This document shows, in pieces, positions 49,829 to 59,154 of a stretch of DNA of 64,000 bases. Under the pieces are notes generated by a model. The model was not told where the DNA came from and did no database searches. It saw only the letters and a program-made list of their open reading frames with translations. Position numbers and translations under genes: made by a program. The DNA lies in NCBI GenBank assembly GCA_903995115.1, contig LR877154.1:682001-746000 (forward strand), written 5' to 3'. How positions within the stretch are numbered: position 1 is the stretch's first letter; every line of letters starts with the position of its first letter. The stretch is from Angomonas deanei. Lineage: Eukaryota; Euglenozoa; Kinetoplastea; Trypanosomatida; Trypanosomatidae.

Positions 49829-50132
49829 TACGTATTTTTTTTTGTTTTTGCCTGTCTTTCATCTCTCGTTTGTAAATGCGATGAAAAGGAAAAATAAAAT
49901 AAAAATAAAAATAACAAGTAATTAAAAAGAAACTCATCCACTTGTGCTCTTTTACTCCAAGTTTCACTTGCCATAAATAATTTTTAAGATCTCTATAAAA
50001 AAACAAAGCATAATAGTGCACTCCTTTTTTTTTCTCAATGATGAATAATGCACGATTCACATCTTTTTGTTGCTACTGTTTGCTGTACTCTCCTTTTTTT
50101 TTTTTTACGTGCGTTAGAGACCAATATGCTAC
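49829..50132 (+). other. Intergenic region between ADS and the LRR gene
   Basis: No gene is seen. T-rich with a T14 run at about 50093-50106. The likely acceptor TTTTACGTGCGTTAG has AG at 50116-50117, 15 bases before ATG 50133. Confidence 0.55.
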
Positions 50133-51392
50133 ATGTTCTGTAGTTTCGACGTTTTGCCTCTTCTTGCAAGGAGAATTATACACGAACAGGACTACAAGAC
50201 GATCATGTGCTTCCTCGCGGCCAGCCCGCGCCACGCTCGCCAGGTAGTCTATGAGAATGACGGACAAGAGATGTCAGCCCAACGTCTGCCAGTGGCGACA
50301 GACGACGGAGTGGCAGTGACAGTGAGGACGGAGCGCAACGGCGTTTCTCTCAATAGCTGCGGCGAAGTTGAAAGTCGGGAGGCAGCGGTGCAACACCTTC
50401 ACTTTTACCAATTGCTGTTTGGATCGCAATTGTCCACCAGGTTGGTTAGTTTAGATGTACAGCAGTCACAGGAACTGCTCATCTTGCTGGAGCCATCCCA
50501 TGTCTACTTTGAAACGTTGGAGACGACGGCGATACGACCCCTCTTTTCGTCCTTTCTACGGGAAACGGGGAAAAACTATAAATCACTGACGAAGGTGCAA
50601 CACCTAAAGTTGCTGCGGTCTCTTCCTGCGGATGAGCAGCTAACAGGGTGCGATACCTTTTCCGAACTGCGGCATCTCGATGCCGGCTACCAAACCGTGC
50701 GACGTATCGACCCGCTACGCCACTTGCAGTCCATTACCTTTATCGTTCTGTCAGGGACACTAGTGGACAACACCGCCGTCCTCCTTCTCTCCCGCCTACC
50801 CCATCTCCACCACGTGGAGCTGGACCAGTGCGGCGAGATCAGCAACCTCAACCCCCTCTCACAGTGCTCCTCCTTAGCGGTCCTGTCGGCGAAAGCGTGC
50901 CCCAAGTTACTTCAATTCCACTCCATCGGGGAATGCCCTCGTCCTCTCCGTCTGGTGGACCTCTCTCACAATGTCTTGCGGGATGTGGAGGTGCGGCGGT
51001 TCATGGCTGCACCACTCCGCACGGAGACCCTTTCCCTCACGCATGTTGCCCTTCCCACTTGTGATGGTGCGGTACGGTGGCAGGTGCGGTACCTTCATCT
51101 CTGCGGCACCTACCTGAGAGAGGCGCGCTGGCTGGGGGACGTCAGCGGACTGGAGGAGGTTCTGCTGGACTCTACCAACGTGACAGACGGGATTCTTTCT
51201 CAGGTAGCTCCCCACTGGGGAGGCGTGACCGTGCTGAGTCTCTCCAACTGCTCTGATTTGAGGACGGACCTGGGCTTTATCGCACAGATGACGAGTTTGA
51301 CAATTCTTACCATTTCCAGTGTTTCCTTGACGGAGGGATGTGATGTGGAGGCACTTGGTACCAGGTACGGCATATCCATTCACGTCTACTAG
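50133..51392 (+). CDS. LRR-repeat protein, possibly F-box-like
   Basis: 419 residues. The N-terminus LPLLARRIIHEQDYKTIMCFLAAS resembles a degenerate F-box or helical capping unit. From about residue 180 cysteine-containing leucine-rich repeats follow (LRHLDAGYQTV, LHHVELDQCGEISNLNPL, LAVLSAKACPKL, VTVLSLSNCSDL), a spacing like the Cys-containing LRRs of F-box/LRR proteins. If the F-box is real it would be a substrate-selecting subunit of an SCF ubiquitin ligase; this is inference. The region 30-170 has no recognisable domain. No membrane span. Confidence 0.75.
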   Translation: MFCSFDVLPLLARRIIHEQDYKTIMCFLAASPRHARQVVYENDGQEMSAQRLPVATDDGVAVTVRTERNGVSLNSCGEVESREAAVQHLHFYQLLFGSQLSTRLVSLDVQQSQELLILLEPSHVYFETLETTAIRPLFSSFLRETGKNYKSLTKVQHLKLLRSLPADEQLTGCDTFSELRHLDAGYQTVRRIDPLRHLQSITFIVLSGTLVDNTAVLLLSRLPHLHHVELDQCGEISNLNPLSQCSSLAVLSAKACPKLLQFHSIGECPRPLRLVDLSHNVLRDVEVRRFMAAPLRTETLSLTHVALPTCDGAVRWQVRYLHLCGTYLREARWLGDVSGLEEVLLDSTNVTDGILSQVAPHWGGVTVLSLSNCSDLRTDLGFIAQMTSLTILTISSVSLTEGCDVEALGTRYGISIHVY

Positions 51393-51544
51393 TATGGTAT
51401 CCGCAGGAAATAACAACAACAACGTACATTTTTTTTTTTTTAAATCTTTTACTCTTTATGATAGGTGCACCGTTTTCGATGATTTGTACCACTTTTCTTA
51501 CCCTACTCTATTTTACTTTTCGCTAGTGATATTCTTCTTGTTGA

Positions 51545-51967
51545 ATGTTCCAGTCTACTCTTATCAATCGTCTTGCCACCACGGCAATGCTCTTCAACTC
51601 CGGGAAAGTGGTCTCCTGGGGTCGTGGATACGGTTTCATCAACGATAACGCCGACGGTAAGCAGTACTTTGTGCACCAGTCCGCCATTCAAGTCGAGAAC
51701 GACGGTTTCCGCGCCCTCACGGTCGGTCAGGAGGTGGAGTATGAGGTCACCACCGGCCAGAACGGCAAGCCCTGCGCCACGAATGTCACCGGACCTGGCG
51801 GCGTGAAGCTGCCGTCTGGCTCCCGCCCTGCCGGCCAGGGCCGCGGCTTTGGCGGTCGTGGACGCGGAGGTGATAACGGCGGCCGAGGAGGGTTCAACCG
51901 TAACGACAACAATTATCAGAATGACAACCGTCAGCGTGGTAACAACAACTTTGGCGACGAGTTTTAA
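51545..51967 (+). CDS. RBP16: RBP16-like cold-shock/RGG RNA-binding protein, mitochondrial
   Basis: 140 residues. A short basic leader (MFQSTLINRLATTAMLF) precedes a cold-shock domain with both RNA-binding motifs: GRGYGFIND (RNP1-like KGYGFI) and QYFVHQSAI (RNP2-like VFVH). The C-terminal about 50 residues are Gly/Arg/Asn-rich with RGRG and RGG repeats (GRGFGGRGRGG). Trypanosoma brucei RBP16 has exactly this plan and size. It binds guide RNAs and stabilises or helps edit several mitochondrial mRNAs. Arginines in its RGG region are methylated there. A second editing-linked gene (KH2F1-like) lies 30 kb upstream. The ATG at 51545 follows CGCTAG (AG at 51525-51526). Confidence 0.93.
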   Translation: MFQSTLINRLATTAMLFNSGKVVSWGRGYGFINDNADGKQYFVHQSAIQVENDGFRALTVGQEVEYEVTTGQNGKPCATNVTGPGGVKLPSGSRPAGQGRGFGGRGRGGDNGGRGGFNRNDNNYQNDNRQRGNNNFGDEF

Positions 51968-52280
51968 TACGAAGTTTTTCACAACGAAACCCATTTGCCC
52001 CTTTTTTACTTAAACAATGAAATAATAATTTTAAAAATCAGAAGTCACTATCAACACTAGAGAAATCGTTAAAAAAAGAATGAAAATTAGCAATTTTGTT
52101 TTTGCCATGTCTGTTGACTGCATAGCCAAAAGTAGGAAATTTGCGGTTAATTGCTGTCTGTGACCAAAACCTTCAATTCCCTCTTTTTTCCTTTTAACCA
52201 TAGCGGTACCAAAAAAAAAAAAAAAAAAGTACCGGCTTCCTTTATAACAGAAAACACGTTAGAAAATCAAAAACCGTAAA
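51968..52280 (+). other. Intergenic region with A18 run inside a short inverted repeat
   Basis: No gene is seen. AT-rich, with an A18 run at 52211-52228 flanked by CGGTAC (52204-52209) and GTACCG (52229-52234), so the A run could sit in the loop of a six-base-pair stem. CTTCCTTTATAACAG has AG at 52249-52250, a likely acceptor for the next gene. Confidence 0.55.
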
Positions 52281-55200
52281 ATGAATAGCGGTTCGGCCCT
52301 GTACACATGGTGCTGTAGCATGTATAATGTAAATCCAGATAAGCACATTCTCTCCCAGGTGGAACGCGCCGACATTATCAACGTACGGCGCATCGATGCA
52401 TCGGGAACATTCGTTGGCAGTAAAGGTGCGCTCGCGGTGCTAGAGTTTCTCAGGAACCACAGGTGTCTGGAGGAAATTGCGCTTCCGCAGAACGACTTGG
52501 ACGTCCTGTGCGTCGATAAGCTCAGCAAGATCATCAGGGAGGGACACCCCAGCCTTCGGGCAGTAGACATTTCCAACAATCGTCTCTCCACCGCATCGGT
52601 GCGACAGTTATGGGATGCACTACGCAGTGAGGCGTCCATCGTGGTGGAGCTGAACTTGGATGCCTGTGGTGTAGAGGATGAGTGGGTCACCCGAGTGCAA
52701 CAGACACTCCAGCGACGGAAGGAGTTCCTGCAGACTGGCTTTTATCCTCATGGAGTACCGAGGCCCATCACAGCCTGGCGGACCATCTTTCTATTAGTCG
52801 TGGGGGAAATGGACTTGATCCATCAGTACTGCGAACAAATCTTGTTTCCGTTAGGGAGTTACATCGCACCGATGCGCCTCCGGGTGGCGCCCCTCACCAT
52901 TGACGCGGAAGATACGAAAGAGGTGGTTCTGGCTAAGATGCGCCGCTGTCAGGAGTCTCACAACTACCAACTGCCCTGGTGTGTTGGCTTCGTTTCTTCC
53001 CAGCTGGGGAGGAGCGAGGTGGAGGCACTGCGGCTCGTGTGCAGGGAGAAACCAGTGGAGCCCCCGCCACTTCGCTCCAAACTGGGCACCTTGCGAGATC
53101 CGGTATATCGTAGCGGCAAGAATGCTTTTTTGTACTACTGCGTCTCACCAGAGGAAAAGATGAAACGAAAAGAGGAGGGGAGTGTGAAGTATGCACAGTG
53201 GTCCTCTGAGGTGGGTCTCACGCAGAGCGTCGGGTCGGAGGAGGGAACTCTGCCCGCCACCTTGGTGACGCGTTTTTCTTTCAATGTCCGTTGCCAGAGC
53301 GACTTGATGTCTTCCTTTATGGTGCTCTTTTCTGAGGAGAAGCAGGAGGTGGATCCCTCCTCCCCTGTGGACCTTGACCACGCGCTGCCCTTCGAGGCGG
53401 AGGAGGCGAACTTGGGGGACTATCATCCTAAAAAGACAAAAATTGCCCTCGACTACGTCAAGAACGACTCCGTGGAGGTGGGGATCCCCTTACTTCTATA
53501 CGGCGGTGCTAGCATTGGTAAAGAGAAAATTATTCTGAAAGTAGCGCGGGACATGCAGGCGGCGGGCCGGAGGGTGCACCTCGAGCGCATCACCCCCAGC
53601 GACACCAGCATTGTCGTGTTTCTTTATCATCTCCTTCAACTGTTTTCTCCGTCCAACAATTATAGGAAGAGCAGCTCGAACTGCTTGCAGTCGCTCAGTG
53701 TAGAGGTCTGTAGTGCTATCGAACACTACGCCGGTCCCCCTTTGATCCTACTGGTTTCGCACTTGGAGAGACTGGATACTTTCGGTTGTCACCCCTCCGT
53801 TGCGGTGGAGTGGCTGCCACCCACTTTTCCAAAGACATTAAAGATTATCATTTCCCTCAACACGGAATGCCCCTCACTCCCTCTCCTTCGCCTCCGCGCA
53901 CCGCAGCCCTACGAGAGTCAGGTGGCCCCTATCAGTGACACCAGTCGCATCAACCTGTTCAAGCAGGCCCTGCGCAAACGAAATGTCTCCCTCCCTGAGA
54001 CATTTCTGTCGACGGAGGTGACCTCCAGGGATCAGCTCACCGCCTTCGACACGGCTTTCCTCGAAAAGGAGGGCTCGGACAGTCTATTGTACATACATCT
54101 CAGCTCCATTTTTATACAAGTAATGATCTTGAAGGAAAGGATTGAAACCGAGTACGACACACTCGACTTTTTGACGAAAAAAGTACCGGGCGGTTCGGTC
54201 CAGGTGGTCGAGGCGCTGTGTGGGGAGGCGGAAGGGTATAGCTCCCCCCTAACGGTGCAGTACGTCCTGCTGTCTTTATCCACCACTCCCCTCGCCGTCC
54301 CCGACCTGCAGTACATTTGCGAGGAACTCTCCCAGTGCCCCAAGTACAGCACCCTGCCGACTCTCATTTACTTGAGTGACGTGGGACTGGTGGAGTGGAA
54401 GGCGGATGCCACCGTCTACGTCGCCCACCCTGTCATCCGAGGAACGGTGTGCAGACGTTACGCCAACTTGCTCGATACGGTCAGTGTGCTGGTGGAGAAT
54501 CATCTCTACCGGCTCGTCACGACGAAGAGCTTGGAGATTGTGAATGCCTTCAAGTATCTTACCGCCTTGATGATAGAAAATGGTAATATTCTAGCGGCAT
54601 TCAATTTGATGCGAAATACACTGATTCTGGACTTTCTGTTAACGACGCAGAGTGAGGCTTTGCTGCTGGTCATCGACTCTATTTTCCGTCTACTTGTTGC
54701 GCGAAGTATCCTCCTTGAACTCCCTTCCACCCCTGGAGACCCGCTGCAGATCGACTACACCGACGCGGTGGATTTGGTGAACGTGCTCGTGGATGTTCGG
54801 CGCAGCGGCCGCGCGCTCTTCCAATCTTCCTTACTGCAATTCCGGGATACGCCACTGATGCGCTTCGCACAAAAACACGTCGAACATCCACCGTATCCGG
54901 TGTTGGCACCCGTGAACAATGGGTGCGAGGACACTATTGGCAAAACGTTTTCGTCCGAGAAATCCTTTTCCTTTTGCCACAACCGGGGCGACTACGTGGT
55001 CGCCAGCTCTGATATGTGTGTGGTGGTTTTCAACAGTTTGACTGGGGTCGAGAAGGCACGGCTGTCGATGCCGTTTGAGAAGGGTATCTCCATCACAGGC
55101 TCCCTTTTGGCCGCTGGCACACGAGTGGTGGTGGTGAGTGCAGTGCAGCTGATCATTTGGGATTTTGAGATTAACACGCGGTTCTTGTTGGATGATATTA

Positions 55201-56871
55201 CCACTTTTATTCTGCCTTCCGAGATGAACACCTTTGGGTCGCACCTCATTGTGCACCACACACAACTGAGTGAGTTTTATGTGTTGGATGTCACAAAGAA
55301 GACGATTTCAAAGAAGCTTCCCGTGAAGACGGATTGCAAACGTGCGCTCTTTTGTGGCGACACCATCTTGCTAGTTGGCACCTATCAACTACACCTACTC
55401 CAGGAGGACCGTCAGACCACGTTGGCCACGCTGGACCACAGCGGGGCGATTGGGGCGGTGGAGTGCAACGGGGACGGACGACTGATCGCCACCGGTGTCG
55501 GAAACGTGCTGTGGATGTGGAGCAGCGCGGGCGGTTTGCTACATTCGGTGCCGGTCGGGGTGAGCGATATCCTCTCGCTCAAGTTTGACAGTGCCTCCAC
55601 CTTGCTGATGGTGGAGTGCCTAGACGGTATTCAAATACGAGACACCTTATCCAGCCTTGTGATTGGTAACGTGAAACCTGTTCTCTCGCCCGCCGTCCCT
55701 TCTCGACTGACCTTCAGTGACGACGGCTGCTTTCTGGTGGGCACCGAGGGGAAGTATGTCATGCTGTGGAACACAAAGACGTGCGACGCCGCCGGTGCGT
55801 ACGAGGCCCCGTTGGGGACGTTCACGGCAATGTGCGAAGGGGAGGGAAACCTTTACGCGTGTTGCGCCGCGGGGGTAAAACGGTTCGATCTGAAGGAGCC
55901 CATTCCCTCCGTTGAAACCGTAATTCAAGGCGTCCAAAGTAGTAATTTGCACACGAACAGTAAAGTATCGTCCTCCCCCATCAAGGACATTCTCTTCAAC
56001 CCGTCCGGTTCCCTCTTGTCGGCGGTGGACCAGCGCGGGAATCTCTTTCTGTATTCCGTGAAGACTGGCCATAGAATTGAACATCCGTTACCCCCGCTCG
56101 CGATGTCGTCTTTTGTGGAGTGGACTCCCTCGTCGTCCTTGGCGTCAAGGATGACTTTATTTCCCTCTACAATGTCAGCAATGAAAGCCGAACCTCTCTC
56201 ATACTGCCGAAGGAGTACGCAGTTGACGATAGTTTGGCGTGTTTAAGAGTACGGACGAGGACCGCTTCGGTGTGATTGGCACTGTCCTTGGGATTAGTTG
56301 TTTATTGCTCTATCACACAAGTCGCCCCGGTCCACAAGGTCAGTTTACTTCCCCAAAAGGCCGATTTGTGTTTGCGTACATATTCGGAAGTTTCTTGCTT
56401 GCCGTCACGGACGAGAACGAATTTCATATATGGAACACCACGACGAAACTTGCCGAGCGGACCACGTACCCCTATCCACATCCCATCCGGTGTGTGACCT
56501 CCTCCAGTAACGGCGTCCTTCTGTTCGTGGACGACCAGCACACGTTGGTGCAGGCACACTTGGAGAATTTCACTTCTCCAGGAAAGACAAAATTTGTCTT
56601 TTCTACGCTTCTGTCGCTGCCAACGTCCATTAGAGAGTACGGTGGGATTTGCGAAATCGTTCAGCAACACAAGTTTCTCCTTCTACGGCACCAGGACGGA
56701 TCGGTCGACGTTACGAGTTATGATAAGAACTCCTTTAGAACACATGTCTCGCTCAAAGACTGTATCTCTCTTGCCACGTGTGATGTAATTAGAAGTCCAA
56801 TGTGGGTGGTGACTGGACACCATTCCGGGAGAGTTTTCATCAATCACATGCATTTCCCAAAACTGCAGTGA
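52281..56871 (+). CDS. Giant LRR / DUF4062-like / STAND-NTPase-like / WD40 protein, two frame breaks
   Basis: About 1530 residues when read across two breaks. Residues about 40-140 hold a few RNase-inhibitor-type LRRs (LRAVDISNNRLSTASVRQLW). About 160-290 resembles the DUF4062-like region of NWD1/TEP1 proteins (LPWCVGFVSSQLGRSEVEALRL). Next is a P-loop-like LLYGGASIGKEKIIL (about 410), where GxxxxGK is relaxed, and a helical NACHT/STAND-like part with a winged-helix-like SDVGLVEWKADATVYVAHP. The last 600 residues are WD40 blades (AVECNGDGRLIATGVGNVLWMWS). Near 56095 the coding frame moves to DVVFCGVDSLVVLGVKDD and near 56250 to DRFGVIGTVLGISC, finishing at TGA 56869-56871. The architecture is that of STAND scaffolds that assemble on ligand binding. 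Function here unknown. Confidence 0.75.
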
Positions 56872-57044
56872 TATTGTACACTTTTGTTTTTCTCCACACA
56901 CGTTCCAGATTCCTTCAATTTGTTATTTTTGTTACCACTGTCCCCTGTACTTATCTGTGCTCAGGTTCTATTTCCTCTCGTCTCTCGTTCTTTCTCGTTT
57001 CTTATCCACAATACACCTTGTATACAAAAGACGGAATTTAGTCA

Positions 57045-57935
57045 ATGAAGTGCTTTATCGCTACTAGAAGGAATCCTGTCGGTGCCTTTAGGCGGTTTGT
57101 GGCCACCGCACCGTCTCGCATAGCGGCAATCGACACAGGGACGATCCAACGCAACCCTCATTTACCGCGGTCACGGGAGAGTGGGTATGTCCCTCTCGAT
57201 ACGAGTCACCCCGTGTTCGGCCTGAAGCGGGCGGACATCTCTCCCGCGGTGGTGACCAAGCCACTACTCTCCACCAACCACCCCGTCTTCGGGACCCGCA
57301 AGGCCTTCTCGACGGCCGATAACTTCTCCGGGCATGTGGGGATCTCTGGCTTCTTCTTGGCGGTAGACCCCAATTTCTGCTTTGGCCCCCACGACAGAAT
57401 GAATCCAAATGCACAGTTGACGGTGCGTGATAATGCCGGCAATTTGGCGCGTATTCGGTACCGGTGTGATGTGGAGGCGGACTTGGGCTTCAAGGTGGAG
57501 GCACTGATTCGGGTGGAGGTGGGGTGGATATCACCCAAGGTGGTCTACTCCGCCATTCCACATGTGATTCACTTGGGGAAGGGGATCGACCTCAGCGTAC
57601 CGTTTGTCCTGCACTTTACCATGATCTCTATTCTAGACGAACACGGTAACAGCACGGGTAGTTTCCTGTACTTTAGTGGGACCCCGTGGGCGGGATTCTC
57701 CGCCGGGTTCAGTCGTATCCGACGAGGGAAGCTCGTCTTGAGCCCCGAAAAGGAAATTGATATTTATGAGGAAGAGGGCAAGTTCATTGGCCACATACAT
57801 TACAGACAGGTGTTTTTTGTCCTTTTCAAATTCCTAATGTACGTGGTGTGCATTGCAGCATGCATTCCCGCCACTCGAAGGCTTGTACAGTACCTGCTCC
57901 CCGACCCTTTTCATCGTCACAGTGAAGAGGCGTAG
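57045..57935 (+). CDS. Probable mitochondrial membrane protein with repeated HPVFG motif
   Basis: 296 residues. The leader MKCFIATRRNPVGAFRRFVATAPSR is Arg-rich and acid-free, as for mitochondria. Two near-identical motifs occur 29 residues apart: DTSHPVFGLKRA and STNHPVFGTRKA (about 53-64 and 82-93). The central part (about 95-230) is beta-rich (FFLAVDPNFCFGPHDRM, IRYRCDVEADLGFKVEALIRVEVGW). One membrane helix near the C-terminus (VFFVLFKFLMYVVCIAACI) is followed by RRLVQYLLPDPFH. No family recognised. AG at 57040-57041 is a possible acceptor just before the ATG. Confidence 0.7.
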   Translation: MKCFIATRRNPVGAFRRFVATAPSRIAAIDTGTIQRNPHLPRSRESGYVPLDTSHPVFGLKRADISPAVVTKPLLSTNHPVFGTRKAFSTADNFSGHVGISGFFLAVDPNFCFGPHDRMNPNAQLTVRDNAGNLARIRYRCDVEADLGFKVEALIRVEVGWISPKVVYSAIPHVIHLGKGIDLSVPFVLHFTMISILDEHGNSTGSFLYFSGTPWAGFSAGFSRIRRGKLVLSPEKEIDIYEEEGKFIGHIHYRQVFFVLFKFLMYVVCIAACIPATRRLVQYLLPDPFHRHSEEA

Positions 57936-58104
57936 CGACTTTGCGAAAAACGGAGCAATGCGACAGGTTTTAGTGAGATTTTTTTCTTTTTTATTTAGAT
58001 GCTCATACTCTCTACTTGGCTGGATCAATAACGTATATTCGTTTTCACCTCATTTTCGTTACTGAAAGGATTTTTTTTTTTAAATAAATACATAGTACGT
58101 AGAA

Positions 58105-58821
58105 ATGAGAAAAAGTATTACATTCTTGTTTCAGTCCGGCGTACACACCCCTCGAGGTGTCTCCTATAATGCCGCTCGCATGAAAGGATGGCCCCAACAG
58201 AAAGTACCAGAAAATTTCAAGTTTACAGAGGAGCAACGATTCAAGACGAAGGCGCTCCCCCGTGACACCGGCCGCATCGCCCGTGACTTTCTTCTTTCCG
58301 TTCTCTATCAGCATCAGCCGTGCGAGGTCAGCACTCTGTGGGAACACTGTATGTGCGATCCGCAGATTGTGCTAGACAGTAAAAAACACCTTAGAGATGT
58401 GCTGCATCAGGCCAGGAGTGAGGGGTACGTTAGCTTCGAAAAAGACCCGCTCACTCAAAAGTGGGTGTGCCACCTCGCCAGAGAGCGCTACGAGGAGGTG
58501 GTCCGGATGGTGAGTGCCCGGACAGAGTCGCTGGATCACTACGGCAAGCTGCGCGGGGCGGCCGCCTCGGAGACGACGGAGTTCGCCGCTAATTTTAATG
58601 AGATGAATGAGGAAGCGAAACGGGAACACTTGGCGTTCTTGACGGAGCAAGTGAAGGAGACCACACAGCGGTTAAAGAAGTTCCAGAGGACGGAGATTGA
58701 CTACCTACCCTACACCGACCTGAACGGTAAAGTGAACTTTATGTGGTGGTACGAGACCGTAGATGTGAAGGACACCCCGACCCTTCCCTCGGAAAACGAT
58801 AGTAGCCGCCTAGGAGAGTGA
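58105..58821 (+). CDS. Conserved unknown, probable mitochondrial protein
   Basis: 238 residues. The N-terminus MRKSITFLFQSGVHTPRGVSYNAARMKGW is basic and fits a mitochondrial leader. A helical middle (ARDFLLSVLYQHQPCEVSTLWEHC, SKKHLRDVLHQARSEGYVSFEKD) looks like a winged-helix-type unit, with LTQKWVCHLARERYEE as the wing and last helix. A long charged helix follows (EEAKREHLAFLTEQVKETTQRLKKF). The end is acidic. A mitoribosomal or ribosome-assembly protein would fit size and composition, but I cannot confirm it. Confidence 0.65.
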   Translation: MRKSITFLFQSGVHTPRGVSYNAARMKGWPQQKVPENFKFTEEQRFKTKALPRDTGRIARDFLLSVLYQHQPCEVSTLWEHCMCDPQIVLDSKKHLRDVLHQARSEGYVSFEKDPLTQKWVCHLARERYEEVVRMVSARTESLDHYGKLRGAAASETTEFAANFNEMNEEAKREHLAFLTEQVKETTQRLKKFQRTEIDYLPYTDLNGKVNFMWWYETVDVKDTPTLPSENDSSRLGE

Positions 58822-59154
58822 GCGTCACCAAGGTGAAGGACGGTACCCATAATAGTAAAGAAATAAAAAGTATAACATCACACACAGTACACTCGAATAG
58901 TAAATACCACTATAACCATTGTGAAATGAAAAAGACCAAGTTGTGCTTCTCATTTGAGTGCCGATGTACCCCCTTGATGAAGTGCGGATAAATGTTTCTT
59001 TTTTTTTTTTCTCTACCACTATTTTTTAATCTACTAGTTTAGTTGTTTAGCTTTTTGTTGTTTTGGCGAATATAAACAATACACCTTTTTTGGTAATATT
59101 TTCTCTTTCAAAGAAAAAAACCCCCCACCCCATAACATCCATAAAATATTTGTT
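58822..59154 (+). other. Intergenic region upstream of the MATH-domain gene
   Basis: No gene is seen. A T13 run lies near 59000 and TATTTTCTCTTTCAAAG has AG at 59112-59113, a likely acceptor. A minus-strand open frame here encodes Tyr/Ser-rich sequence with no support. Confidence 0.55.
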
